From JADLBR01 sp020847615 (GTDB lineage Bacteria; Verrucomicrobiota; Verrucomicrobiia; JADLBR01), in the NCBI GenBank assembly GCA_026646655.1, contig JAPKHT010000012.1, forward strand, positions 9,792-73,791: 64,000 bases of DNA, given 5' to 3'. The notes beneath the pieces were generated by a model. It did not search any database. It was not told the origin of the DNA and worked only from the letters and a program-made list of their open reading frames with translations. Numbering within the stretch: position 1 is the stretch's first letter; every line of letters starts with the position of its first letter. Positions 55,195-63,861 of the stretch are shown piece after piece. The translations under genes and the position numbers were made by a program.

Positions 55195-56808
55195 ATGGCG
55201 GCGAAGCCAAAGCCTGTGCGGGAGGGTGGCGCGAGGGTGCGCGTCCGGGAGGCGACGCGCGATGACGTGGGCGCCCTGATCGAGCTGAACAGGGTGTGCT
55301 ACCCCCAGATGGCGCAGGAGCAGGTGGTCTGGGCGCGCTCGCACCTGCTGAGCCACCTTCGTGTATTCCCGCAGGGCCAGCTCGTCGCGGAGGCGCGCGG
55401 CAAGGTGCTGGGGGCGTGCAGTTCGCTGATCGTCAACCTCGGGCCGGATCCGCTGCGGCCACACACTTGGGCCGGCATCACCGACAGCGGCTACTTTACG
55501 AATCATGATCCCGGCGGCGACACGCTCTACGGCGCGGATGTGTACGTGCATCCCGCGGCCCGCGGGCAGGGGGTGGGCGCCGCGCTCTACGAGGCGCGGA
55601 GGCAACTGTGCCGGAGGCTCAACCTGCGGCGCATATTGGCCGGCGGGCGACTCTGGGGTTATTGCGACTATGCGGACAGATTCTCTCCCGAGGAATACGC
55701 GCGGCAGGTGGAGGCCGGCCTGATCCGCGACCTGGTGCTGAGCTTCCAGCTGCGCGAGGGATTCGTCCTCAAGGGCATCCTGTCGCATTACCTCCGCGAC
55801 CCGCGCAGCCACAACTTTGCCAGCCTGATCGAGTGGTTGAATCCCGCGTTCAGGCCGCGCCCGTCCGGGACGCGCAAGGTCCGGGTCGCGTGCGTCCAGT
55901 ACCAGTTCAGGAAGGTCAGGTCGTTTCAGGATTTCGCGAATCAGGTCGGGTACTTCGTGGACATCGCGGCGGACTACAAGTCGGACTTCGTGCTGTTGCC
56001 GGAGCTGTTCACGATCCAGCTGCTCTCCCAGACGGGGGCGCTCTCGCCGCAGGAGGGCATGAAGCGGCTGGCGGCCTACACGCCGCGCATCGCGCGGTTG
56101 GCGAGGGGCCTGGCGAAGCGCTATGGCCTCACGCTGATCGCGGGAAGTCACCCGGTGATGGAGAAGCGGCGGCTCTATAACGTGTCGTTCATCTGCCTGC
56201 CGGACGGGACGGTGCTGCAGCAGCCCAAGCTCCACGTCACGCCCAACGAGCGCCGCTGGTGGGGCATCGTCGGGGGCAACGCCCTTCAGGTCATCGAGAC
56301 GCCCAAGGCGCGGATCGGCGTGCTGATATGCTATGACGCGGAGTTCCCCGAGCCGGTGCGCTTCCTCGCCGAGCAGGGGATGGAGATTCTCTTCGTGCCG
56401 TTCTGCACGGACAATCGGCAGGCGTACCTGCGGGTCCGGCACTGCTGCCACGCGCGCGCGATCGAGAACCAGATCTATGTCGCGATGGCCGGCAACGTGG
56501 GGAACCTGCCCGACGTGACGAACATGGACATCAACTTCGCGCAGGCCGCGGTGCTGACGCCATCGGATTTTGCTTTCGCGCGGGACGGGATCGCCGCGGA
56601 GGCGGATTCCAACGAGGAGACGATCCTCGTCTGCGACCTGGATCTTGACGCCCTGCACGGCGCGCGCGAGACCGGCACCGTGACCCCGCGGATGGACCTC
56701 CGGAAAGACCTCTTCGTCGGCGGCATGCGGGTGGCGGCCGGGCCGCTGCCGGCCGCGGCGAATGACGAGGCGCCCCTGGGCGATCAGCCGGACGGGTTGG
56801 ACGATTGA
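55195..56808 (+). CDS. GNAT acetyltransferase / carbon-nitrogen hydrolase fusion
   Basis: The 537-residue cytoplasmic protein joins a GNAT domain (residues about 15-215, with acetyl-CoA loop HPAARGQGVGAALYEA) to a nitrilase-superfamily domain (about 225-510) with the Glu-Lys-Cys triad: E270 in LLPELF, K345 in QQPKLHVTPNE and C379 in VLICYDAEFPEP. The same fusion is known in YhcX-like proteins of Bacillus and others; its substrate is not established. The stop overlaps the TTG start of the YdcF-like gene (TTGA), so the two are likely co-translated. Confidence 0.92.
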   Translation: MAAKPKPVREGGARVRVREATRDDVGALIELNRVCYPQMAQEQVVWARSHLLSHLRVFPQGQLVAEARGKVLGACSSLIVNLGPDPLRPHTWAGITDSGYFTNHDPGGDTLYGADVYVHPAARGQGVGAALYEARRQLCRRLNLRRILAGGRLWGYCDYADRFSPEEYARQVEAGLIRDLVLSFQLREGFVLKGILSHYLRDPRSHNFASLIEWLNPAFRPRPSGTRKVRVACVQYQFRKVRSFQDFANQVGYFVDIAADYKSDFVLLPELFTIQLLSQTGALSPQEGMKRLAAYTPRIARLARGLAKRYGLTLIAGSHPVMEKRRLYNVSFICLPDGTVLQQPKLHVTPNERRWWGIVGGNALQVIETPKARIGVLICYDAEFPEPVRFLAEQGMEILFVPFCTDNRQAYLRVRHCCHARAIENQIYVAMAGNVGNLPDVTNMDINFAQAAVLTPSDFAFARDGIAAEADSNEETILVCDLDLDALHGARETGTVTPRMDLRKDLFVGGMRVAAGPLPAAANDEAPLGDQPDGLDD

Positions 56809-57440
56809 GCCCGGCGCGCGAGATCTTCGATTATCTGTATATCCGCTCGGCGGGCTTGGCGCGCTGTGATGTGGTGATCGGCTTCGGGCACTTCGACATG
56901 CGGATACCGCGCGTCTGCGGCGCGTTGTTCCAGCGCGGCCTGGCGGGACGCGTCATTTTGACCGGTGGCGTGGGCAGTGGGACAGCCGACCTCGGGGAGC
57001 CCGAGGCCCATGCGTTTCTCAAAGAGCTGCGGCGCGCCTGCCCCGAGATCCCGGGCGACGCGGTCTTCGTCGAGGGCGAGTCGACCAACACCTCGGAAAA
57101 CATCCTCTTCACGTCGCGCGGCCTGACGGGGGCGTGGCCCGATTTCAATTTTGCGTCGGGCATCCGTTCGGCGATCCTGGTCGCCAGCCCATATCGCCAG
57201 CGTCGGGTCCTGCTGACGTGCCGCAAGCTCATCCCGCAAGTCGCCTGCCAGTGTGCCCCCCCCGAGACGACCTTCGAGGAGGAGGTGCGGATCTTCGCGG
57301 AGAAGGGGCAGGATTTCGACGCGTTGCTCGGAGGCGAGATCGACAGGATAATTCGCTATGGGGAAGAGGGTTACATCGAGCGCGAGACGGTTCCGCCGGG
57401 CATCGCGCGCGCGCGGGGGCTATTGGCGCAGGAGGATTGA
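56805..57440 (+). CDS. YdcF-like (DUF218) protein
   Basis: The 211-residue product has the DUF218 core: DVVIGFGHFDMRIPRVCGAL, GRVILTGGVGSG, FVEGESTNTSENILFT and AILVASPYRQRRVLLTCRK. YdcF of E. coli binds SAM and other members act near the envelope; this one lacks a membrane helix. The TTG at 56805 overlaps the stop of the preceding gene by 4 nt, which favours translational coupling with the GNAT/nitrilase protein. Confidence 0.88.
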   Translation: MSPAREIFDYLYIRSAGLARCDVVIGFGHFDMRIPRVCGALFQRGLAGRVILTGGVGSGTADLGEPEAHAFLKELRRACPEIPGDAVFVEGESTNTSENILFTSRGLTGAWPDFNFASGIRSAILVASPYRQRRVLLTCRKLIPQVACQCAPPETTFEEEVRIFAEKGQDFDALLGGEIDRIIRYGEEGYIERETVPPGIARARGLLAQED

Positions 57441-57494
57441 ATCGGGCCGGGCCAAGCTCCGTCCAAAGTGCCGAATTGATCGAAAGGAGATAAG

Positions 57495-57950
57495 ATGAGG
57501 ACTTTTGGATGGATTGGGGCGGGCGCGTTGGGCTTGGCGGGGCTGATGGCTCCGGTGGCGGGCGCGCGGGGCGGGGATTTTTCTGTCAACGTCGGCATAG
57601 GCGGCGGTCACCACGGGCACTATTATGGCCCGCGCTACTATGGTCCCTATCGGCACTGTGGGCCTCGGTACTACCCCTGTCGTCACTCCCCGGTCATCTA
57701 TGGCACCTCGAGGGTGGTCGTCGTGGAACCGCCGACGCGCGTCGTGACCGTCGATCGCGGCTATAGCACGTGGGAGATCGTGCGCGACGTGCAACTGGAG
57801 TTGCGGCGCCGCGGGTTCTATGGCGGCGAGATCGATGGGATTTTTGGCCCCCGGACGCGGGATGCGGTGGCCGCGTATCAGGATCGGCGCGGGTTGCCGG
57901 TGACCGGCGCGATCGACCGGGAGACCCTCCGGGCGCTGAATCTGGACTAG
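57495..57950 (+). CDS. small exported protein with a peptidoglycan-binding domain
   Basis: The 151-residue product has a signal peptide (MRTFGWIGAGALGLAGLMAP), a Gly/His/Tyr/Arg-rich low-complexity stretch (GGGHHGHYYGPRYYGPYRHC), and a C-terminal PG_binding_1 domain (VRDVQLELRRRGFYGGEIDG, FGPRTRDAVAAYQDRRGLPV). It probably sits in the periplasm bound to cell wall. AAAGGAG is placed well before the ATG, one of the best RBSs in the window. The His-rich stretch could bind metal, which is notable beside the metal ATPase locus. Confidence 0.9.
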   Translation: MRTFGWIGAGALGLAGLMAPVAGARGGDFSVNVGIGGGHHGHYYGPRYYGPYRHCGPRYYPCRHSPVIYGTSRVVVVEPPTRVVTVDRGYSTWEIVRDVQLELRRRGFYGGEIDGIFGPRTRDAVAAYQDRRGLPVTGAIDRETLRALNLD

Positions 57951-57953
57951 CGG

Positions 57954-57985
57954 CCTGTTGGGCTTGGCAAAGTCCGACAGGCTGC
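57954..57985 (-). repeat. REP module with 12-13 bp stem
   Basis: On the minus strand: GCAG, then CCTGTCGGACTTT, GCCA, AGCCCAACAGG. It is closely related to the module at 19039-19075. Confidence 0.65.
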
Positions 57986-58013
57986 GGACTCGGAAATTGC
58001 CGCATCGCTTCCC

Positions 58014-58064
58014 GTAGCCGAACGCGTAAGCGTTTGGGTGCCAAAGCCTCACGGCTTCGGCTAC
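58014..58064. repeat. 51-bp REPIN, inverted copy of the 2978 element
   Basis: Left arm GTAG, CCGAACGC, GTAA, GCGTTTGG; spacer GTG; right arm on the minus strand GTAG, CCGAAGCC, GTGA, GGCTTTGG. Apart from one spacer base it is the exact reverse complement of 2978-3028. Confidence 0.9.
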
Positions 58065-58086
58065 AAAACCGGAATTGAGCGGTTAT

Positions 58087-58189
58087 GCGAATGCCGAAGG
58101 CGGCACTACGAGCCCAAGACATCCGGGATGTTCGTAGTGGTGCCTTTAGACACTCCGCGACCCACCCGAAGTTTCGACATGAATGATGC
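58087..58189 (-). repeat. 103-bp repeat with two REP heads, copy 2
   Basis: This is the inverted counterpart of 6102-6204, about 52 kb away, with scattered substitutions. The GTAG and CTAC heads and the 24-bp core between them are kept. Confidence 0.8.
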
Positions 58190-58309
58190 AGCGCCCTCGG
58201 TCGCCGGCGGCGGGGCTTGCCCGAAAGGACTCGAATCCAACTCTTGTGCGGGGATTTGGGCCCTTGGCTGGGGTCTTGGCTCGGGGATGGGCGCGTGTAT
58301 GCTGTGCGG

Positions 58310-61276
58310 ATGGGCATGGGCCATGCGCATGGCGGCGGTCACGAGCCCCGGCCTTTTGATACGCTGGGGCTCGCGGCGCTCGTGGGCGCCGGGATGATCG
58401 CGTCCGGCACGGGAGTCCTTCCCGCCGTCGCCGGCATACCGACCAACGCGATCGGGGCCATTCTCGGGAGCGGCCCGATCCTGTGGAACGCGCTGAAGGA
58501 ACTGCTGAAGTTCCGGTTGTCGGCGGATCTCGCGGTCCTGCTGGCGGCGGGCGCGGCCATCGCGATCGGCCAATATTTCGTGGCCGCGGAGGTGATCCTG
58601 ATCATGTTGATCGGGGGTTTTCTGGAGGGCATCGCGGTGCAGCGCACGCGCGGGGCGATTCGTGCCCTGATCCGGATGACGCCCCGGGAGGCGACGCGGA
58701 TCTCGGCCGCGGGGCGCGAGCGGGTGCCGATCGGCGAGATCAGGTCCGGCGAGCGCGTGGCGGTGGCGCCCGGGGAACGGATCCCCGTGGATGGGCGCAT
58801 CCGGTCGGGGCGCACCTCGGTGGATCAGGGCGCGCTGACGGGCGAGTCGCTCCCGCGGGACCTGGCGCCGGGCGACCGGGTCCTCGCGGGCTCGGTCAAC
58901 GGGGCGGGCGCCCTGGAGGTCGAGGTCGAGCGCGTTGGGAGCGACACGGCCTTTGGCCGCATGGTGCATCTGGTGGAGGAGGCGGAGAGGCACCGCGCGC
59001 CCAGCCAGCGATTGGCCGATCGCTACGCGAGCTGGTTCTTGCCCGTGGTGCTGGGCTGCGCGGGGCTGGCGTTTTTCCTAACGAACGATCTGATCCGGGC
59101 GGTATCCATCTTGATCATCGCGTGCCCGTGCGCGCTGGTGTTGGCGACGCCCACGGCGGTATCGGCGGGTATCGGGCGGCTGGCGCGCCGCGGCGTGCTC
59201 GTGAAGGGCGGTGCCGCGCTCGAATCGCTGGGCCGCTGCCGATCGATCCTCTTGGACAAGACGGGCACGCTCACGATGGCGAGGCTGAGGGTGGCGCGCG
59301 TGCTGGCGGCGCCCGGGGTCGCGGATGACGACGTGCTTCGGGCCGCAGCGGCGGTGGAGGCGGGTTCGGAGCACCCGCTGGCGAAGGCGGTGATCGAGGC
59401 GGCGCGGGAGAGGGCGCTGGGGTTCGATGAGGCCGCGGCGATCATGGCCGAGCCCGGCTTGGGCGTGCGCGGTCAAGACCGCGGGGGCCGGATCTTGCGA
59501 GCGGGCTCCGACGCGTACGTGGCGTCGGCGGGCGCGCGCCCTCCAGAAGCGCTGGCGGCGTCGGCGGGCGCGTTGCGAGACGGGGGACACAGCGTGCTGT
59601 TCGTGGCCCGGGATCGCGAGATCCTGGGCCTCATTGCCGCGCGCGACACCGCGCGACAGGAGGCCAGGGAGGCCATCGGCGCGCTCAGGGGCCTGTTTCC
59701 CGGTCGCGTCTGCATGCTCACCGGCGACGCGGAGGGCGCGGCGCGGCACCTCGGCGCGGAGGTGGGGATCGACGACATCCGCAGCGGGCTGTTGCCCGAG
59801 GACAAGACGCGCATGGTGGAGGAGTGGCGGCGCGATCGTGGGCCCGTCGCCATGGTGGGCGACGGCGTCAACGATGCCGCGGCGCTCGCCGTGGCCGATG
59901 TCGGGATCGCGCTGACGGACGTGGGCACGGACGTCGCCATCGAGGCGGCCGGTATCGCGATCTTTGGCGAGAGGCATCTCGAGAAGCTGCCGGAGGCGAT
60001 CGTGTTTGCCCGGCGCGTGATCCGCACGATCTGGCAGAATATCGTGTTCTTCGCGTTTGGCCTGAACGTGCTGGGCATGGCCGCGGCGGGCTGGGGGCTC
60101 GTGGGGCCGATCGCCTCGGCGATCCTGCATCAGGTTGCCTCGCTATTTGTCGTGGCGAACTCCCTGCGGTTGCTCTGGTCCCGGCACGAGCTCGGGCACC
60201 GGATGCTCCACTGGCGCGACACCGCCGGGGTCCTGGTGCGCCGCGGTTGGCGGCCCGCGCTGGTGACCGTGGGCATCGCGTGGCTCGCGAGCGGCATTTT
60301 TGCGATCCGGGCGGACGAGACGGGTGTCCTCCGGCTATTTGGGCGCGTGGCGCAGCCGCCCGTCGGGCCGGGCCTGCATTACCGGGCGCCCTGGCCAATC
60401 ACCCGGCTGGATCGGGTGAGCGGGCGGGTGGAGCGCATCGAGGTCGGGTTCCGGGTCGAGCCGACGGCGCCGGGCGAGAACCCGCCCGCGTACGAGTGGA
60501 ACATCCAGCATCGCGGCGGTCGCTACCGGGTGTTGCCGGAAGAATCCACGATGACGTGTGGCGACCAGAGCCTCCTCGACGTGCATGCCGCGGTGCAATA
60601 TCGCGTGACCGAACCCGCCGCGTATCTCTTCTCCTCGGTGGATCCGCAGGGCACGCTGAGGGCCATCTCCGAGAGCGCCCTGCGGCAAGTCGTCGCCGGG
60701 GTTTCGCTGGGTGAGATACTGACGACGGGCCGCGCCCGTGTCGAAAAGGAGGCGCTGGGCACGGCTCGGGCCGCGGTGGCGGCCTGTGGCCTGGGCATCG
60801 AGGTGTGCGGCATCGATCTTCAGGATGTGCATCCGCCGCTGGAGGTGGTGGGGGCTTTCCGCGGCGTGGTCGACGCCTTGGAGGAAAAGGACGCGCTGAT
60901 CAACCGCGCCGAGGCGTACCTCAACGAGCAGATCCCGCTGGCCCGCGGTGAGGGTGCCCGCACCAAGGAGGCCGCAGAGGGCGAGTACCTCCGGACCGTC
61001 GCCCGGGCCACGGGCGAGGCGGGATCGTTCCTGCGGCGCGCCGAGGCTCGCCGGGGTGATCCGGTGCCCCGCGCCGTGACGGATTTCAACCTGTATGTCG
61101 AGACCATCGAGGGCGCGCTCGCCGGGATCCGGCTCTCTGTCGTGGAGCCTGGTGCCGCGCGGCATGGGCTAACGCTCATAGGCCCGGCCCTCATGAGGTC
61201 GGCCGTCCCGGCCCCCGTGGCGACCGAGCAACCCCCCCCGGTGTCCGCCGACACCGCGGCTGGAGCATCACCATGA
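58310..61276 (+). CDS. P1B-type metal ATPase fused to an HflK-like SPFH domain
   Basis: The 988-residue protein starts MGMGHAHGGGHEP and has no HMA domain. The ATPase part shows TGES (T177-S180), transmembrane CPC (C272-C274), the phosphorylated D316 in DKTGTLT, the P1B HP locus (H355-P356), TGD (471-473), GDGVND (517-522) and HQVAS (H607-S611) in the last helix pair. A further helix (about 650-667) leads into an SPFH/HflK domain (about 668-960): RADETGVLRLFGRVAQPPVG, VHAAVQYRVTEPAAYLFSSV and NLYVETIEGALAGIR. P1B ATPases export soft or transition metals; SPFH proteins build ring or cage assemblies in the membrane. The two in one chain, followed by HflC (ATGA overlap), suggest a transporter built into an SPFH assembly. 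The metal is unknown. Confidence 0.93.
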   Translation: MGMGHAHGGGHEPRPFDTLGLAALVGAGMIASGTGVLPAVAGIPTNAIGAILGSGPILWNALKELLKFRLSADLAVLLAAGAAIAIGQYFVAAEVILIMLIGGFLEGIAVQRTRGAIRALIRMTPREATRISAAGRERVPIGEIRSGERVAVAPGERIPVDGRIRSGRTSVDQGALTGESLPRDLAPGDRVLAGSVNGAGALEVEVERVGSDTAFGRMVHLVEEAERHRAPSQRLADRYASWFLPVVLGCAGLAFFLTNDLIRAVSILIIACPCALVLATPTAVSAGIGRLARRGVLVKGGAALESLGRCRSILLDKTGTLTMARLRVARVLAAPGVADDDVLRAAAAVEAGSEHPLAKAVIEAARERALGFDEAAAIMAEPGLGVRGQDRGGRILRAGSDAYVASAGARPPEALAASAGALRDGGHSVLFVARDREILGLIAARDTARQEAREAIGALRGLFPGRVCMLTGDAEGAARHLGAEVGIDDIRSGLLPEDKTRMVEEWRRDRGPVAMVGDGVNDAAALAVADVGIALTDVGTDVAIEAAGIAIFGERHLEKLPEAIVFARRVIRTIWQNIVFFAFGLNVLGMAAAGWGLVGPIASAILHQVASLFVVANSLRLLWSRHELGHRMLHWRDTAGVLVRRGWRPALVTVGIAWLASGIFAIRADETGVLRLFGRVAQPPVGPGLHYRAPWPITRLDRVSGRVERIEVGFRVEPTAPGENPPAYEWNIQHRGGRYRVLPEESTMTCGDQSLLDVHAAVQYRVTEPAAYLFSSVDPQGTLRAISESALRQVVAGVSLGEILTTGRARVEKEALGTARAAVAACGLGIEVCGIDLQDVHPPLEVVGAFRGVVDALEEKDALINRAEAYLNEQIPLARGEGARTKEAAEGEYLRTVARATGEAGSFLRRAEARRGDPVPRAVTDFNLYVETIEGALAGIRLSVVEPGAARHGLTLIGPALMRSAVPAPVATEQPPPVSADTAAGASP

Positions 61277-62208
61277 GACCTGGAAAGAAGATACCCCTGG
61301 CGATGGCCGCGATCGCGGCCATCCTGGCGTGGCGCAGTTTCGTTGCGCTGGACCAGTCGCAGTATGGCATCGTCACGGAATTTGGGCGATATGTCGCGAC
61401 GCTCCGCGAGCCGGGCCTGCACCTGAAGTGGCCTTACCAGTCGGTGCTGCGATTCGACAGGCGCCTTCGGCTCTACAACCCGAGGCCATCGGAATTCCTG
61501 ACCAAGGACCCGAAGAATATCCTGCTGGACGTGTATGTGTGCTGGAGGGTGGACGATCCCTTGGTGTTCCTGCAGCGGGCGACGGACGCGGCGGGCGCCG
61601 AGGCGCGACTGCACGACATCGTCTGGGCCGAGCTGGCGGCCGAGGTGGGCACGCGGCCCCTGTCGGACCTGGTCTCCGACAAGCCCAACGAGATGGTGGC
61701 GCCCACGATCATGGCCGGGGTGCTGGGGCGGTGCCGGGAGCGCGCGCGCCCTGGGCTTGGGGTCGAGATCGTCGATGTGCGCCTCAGGCGCCTCAACTTG
61801 CCCGAGCAGAACAAGCAGAGTGTCTTCGACCGGATGCGGGCCGAGCGCGATCGGATCGCCCGCCAGTACCGGGCCGAGGGCGAGGAGGAGGCGATCAAGA
61901 TCCGGGCCGACGCCGATCGGCAGAAGGCGCAACTCTTGGCCGACGCGCAGAAAGAGGCGGAACTGAAGCGGGGCGAGGCGGCGCGGAAGGCGATCGAGAT
62001 CTACGCGGCGGCCCACGGCAAGGATCCCGAGTTCTTCCAGTTCCTGCGGTCCCTCGAGGCGTACAAGAAGTTGCTCAACGAGAAGACGACGATGGTGCTC
62101 TCCTCGGATTCGGAGTTGTTCCGGTACTTGACCGACCCGTCCGCGCGGTCGCTGGATCGGGGCGGTGCGGGCGCGATGCCGCCTGCAGGGGGCGGGGCGG
62201 CCCGCTGA
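61273..62208 (+). CDS. hflC: HflC-like SPFH protein
   Basis: The 311-residue product has one N-terminal membrane helix (about 5-22), then an SPFH domain (SQYGIVTEFGRYVATLREPG, PKNILLDVYVCWRVDDPLVF) and the HflC-type coiled coil (QNKQSVFDRMRAERDRIARQ, YRAEGEEEAIKIRADADRQK), ending with FLRSLEAYKKLLNEKTTMVL. In E. coli HflC and HflK form a cage around FtsH. No ftsH lies in this window. The ATG overlaps the stop of the ATPase fusion, implying coupled synthesis. Confidence 0.93.
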   Translation: MRPGKKIPLAMAAIAAILAWRSFVALDQSQYGIVTEFGRYVATLREPGLHLKWPYQSVLRFDRRLRLYNPRPSEFLTKDPKNILLDVYVCWRVDDPLVFLQRATDAAGAEARLHDIVWAELAAEVGTRPLSDLVSDKPNEMVAPTIMAGVLGRCRERARPGLGVEIVDVRLRRLNLPEQNKQSVFDRMRAERDRIARQYRAEGEEEAIKIRADADRQKAQLLADAQKEAELKRGEAARKAIEIYAAAHGKDPEFFQFLRSLEAYKKLLNEKTTMVLSSDSELFRYLTDPSARSLDRGGAGAMPPAGGGAAR

Positions 62209-62223
62209 GGACGGTTTCTTCCC

Positions 62224-63303
62224 ATGCGCGTTTTCTTACATCACGGCGAGGGCGGCGGGGGTCACGATCACCCGCACGGCCATGGCGACCACCATCATCA
62301 CCACGGCCATGAGGATGGGCACGCGCACGACCACCGTGAGCACGATCACGATCACGGCGATGGGCACGACCACGGCCATGGTGGTGGGGCGTGTGCGTGG
62401 CTGGGCCGGCGGTGGATGATCATCGCCGGGCTCTGCCTCGTGGGATGGCTGTTGAGCGGGATCCGCGTGGTGGGTCCCGCGGAGCGCGGCGTCGTGCAGC
62501 GATTTGGCCGGGTCGTCGATGACCGGCTGACGCCCGGCATCCGATTTGGGTTGCCCGTGGGGATCGAGAAGCTGACGAAGGTGCAGATCAGCAAGGCCCG
62601 CCGGGTGGGCGTGGGCGGGGGCGGCGCGGATGGGGTGACTGGCAATTTGCCCGATCCCTCGCGGAGCCAGTTTTTCTCCGGCGACCGGAACATCGTGGAT
62701 ATCCAGCTGTCGGTGCAGTATGTGGTCACCGATCCGACCCTGTTCCTTTTCGCGTGCGCCGACCCCGATGCGCTGGTGCGGGCGGCCTGCGAGTCGGCGC
62801 TGTGCGAGATCGCCGCGAAGATGCCGGTGGACGAGATCCTCACCCTGCGCAAGGCCGAGGTCCAGATGCGCGTGCGGGACATGGCGCAGGCCATCTTGGA
62901 CGGGCACCGGGCCGGGGCGCAGATCCTTTCGGTGTCTCAGGAGCGGAGCGCGCCGCCAGAGAAGGTGGCCGACGCGTTTCGCGCGGTGACGAGCGCCCGG
63001 GCGGACCAGGATAGGCTGATCGCGGAGGCCGAGGGATACCGGGAGGATCTCTTGCCTCGAGCGCGGGGCGAGGCGGCCGCGATCCTGGGGCAGGCGGAGG
63101 GCGAGGCCTATCAGATCGTCGCGTTGGCCGAGGCGCGGGCGAAGCGATTCGAGCGCATCCTGGCAGAGGCGGGGGGGGCTTCCGTGCTGACGCGGCAACG
63201 CATGCACGCCGAGGCGATGGAAGAGATCCTGTCGCTGACAAAGAAGGTCATCGTGAGGCCCGGCGCGTCCGGGGATGTGCGGTTTATCGAGGAGGGGCCT
63301 TGA
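62224..63303 (+). CDS. hflK: HflK-like SPFH protein with a histidine-rich N-terminus
   Basis: Residues 6-52 contain 21 histidines in repeats such as HGDHHHHHGHEDGHAHDH, resembling the metal-binding loops of ZIP and CDF zinc transporters. One membrane helix (about 64-80, WMIIAGLCLVGWLLSGI) follows, then a full HflK SPFH domain: VGPAERGVVQRFGRVVDD, NIVDIQLSVQYVVTDP, a coiled coil, and the C-terminal RQRMHAEAMEEILSLTKKVI. E. coli HflK has a Gly-rich but not His-rich N-terminus. The His tail faces the cytoplasm if the usual topology holds. It is the second HflK-type domain in this locus. Confidence 0.93.
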   Translation: MRVFLHHGEGGGGHDHPHGHGDHHHHHGHEDGHAHDHREHDHDHGDGHDHGHGGGACAWLGRRWMIIAGLCLVGWLLSGIRVVGPAERGVVQRFGRVVDDRLTPGIRFGLPVGIEKLTKVQISKARRVGVGGGGADGVTGNLPDPSRSQFFSGDRNIVDIQLSVQYVVTDPTLFLFACADPDALVRAACESALCEIAAKMPVDEILTLRKAEVQMRVRDMAQAILDGHRAGAQILSVSQERSAPPEKVADAFRAVTSARADQDRLIAEAEGYREDLLPRARGEAAAILGQAEGEAYQIVALAEARAKRFERILAEAGGASVLTRQRMHAEAMEEILSLTKKVIVRPGASGDVRFIEEGP

Positions 63304-63827
63304 GTCCGAAGGAATCGGCGCCGACGTGGGTGGCGCTCGCGGTGCTCGCCGCGATCGGGGCGGGCCTGTGGGCGCGATCCAGGGGGGGCGGCGACCGTGG
63401 CCCCGAGGCCACCGTGTATGCGATGTTCGAGGCCGTGGGCAAGGGCGATGTCGCGGGGTACCTCGACTGCTATGGCGGAGAGCTGCTGGATCGACTCAAG
63501 GCCGCGGCGCGCGAATCCGGCGACGCCCGCTTTGCCGAGGATCTGCGCCGCCGGGGCGAGGGCATGACCGGCATCGCCATCAGCCGGCCGCCGGGCGACG
63601 CGGCGTCCTCGGCCGAGTCGGCGATCCTGAGGGTCGAGCAGGTGTTCCGGGATCGCAACGAGGCGCAGGATTACTCGCTGAGGCGCCGGCGCGGACGCTG
63701 GCGCATCGAAGGCATCGGCCCCGCCAACACGGTCAAGATGCCGATACCGTATGGCACGCCCGTCTACGCGCCCGAATCGGCGACCAATGTGATGTCGGCC
63801 GGGGGGACCGGGCAGAGGGTGCCCTAG
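63300..63827 (+). CDS. membrane-anchored NTF2-like protein
   Basis: The 175-residue product has an N-terminal membrane helix (about 10-25, WVALAVLAAIGAGLWA) and a small alpha+beta domain (ATVYAMFEAVGKGDVAGYLD, VFRDRNEAQDYSLRRRRGRW) like the DUF4878/NTF2 fold. The TTG start overlaps the HflK stop (TTGA), so it belongs to the ATPase-SPFH operon. Its role is unknown; a periplasmic ligand-binding or assembly factor is possible. A strong hairpin follows the stop. Confidence 0.75.
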   Translation: MSPKESAPTWVALAVLAAIGAGLWARSRGGGDRGPEATVYAMFEAVGKGDVAGYLDCYGGELLDRLKAAARESGDARFAEDLRRRGEGMTGIAISRPPGDAASSAESAILRVEQVFRDRNEAQDYSLRRRRGRWRIEGIGPANTVKMPIPYGTPVYAPESATNVMSAGGTGQRVP

Positions 63828-63858
63828 GAGGTTGTCGGACTTTGTCCGGCAACCTCCT
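63826..63858 (+). terminator. strong hairpin ending the ATPase-SPFH operon
   Basis: AGGAGGTTGTCGGAC, loop TTT, GTCCGGCAACCTCCT form a 15-bp stem with one wobble pair, starting inside the stop codon. There is no U-tract. It resembles the long-stem REP family at 19039 and 57954. Confidence 0.5.
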
Positions 63859-63861
63859 CAG

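Larger units (their letters stand above)
57951..58309. other. 359-bp repeat-rich region upstream of the ATPase-SPFH locus
   Basis: It holds a long-stem REP (57954-57985), the 28-bp flank (57986-58013), an intact 51-bp REPIN (58014-58064) and the inverted copy of the 103-bp repeat (58087-58189). The last 120 bp before the ATPase start show no clear -35/-10 pair. No gene is supported. Confidence 0.6.

Noticed and set aside
58228..58260. tRNA-like T-loop (GGACTCGAATCC)
   Set aside because: No acceptor stem, anticodon arm or D-arm can be folded around it on either strand.
58310..61276. Two separate genes (ATPase and HflK) instead of a fusion
   Set aside because: The frame is continuous from the P-type ATPase into the SPFH domain with no stop and no good internal RBS and start at the junction near 60240.
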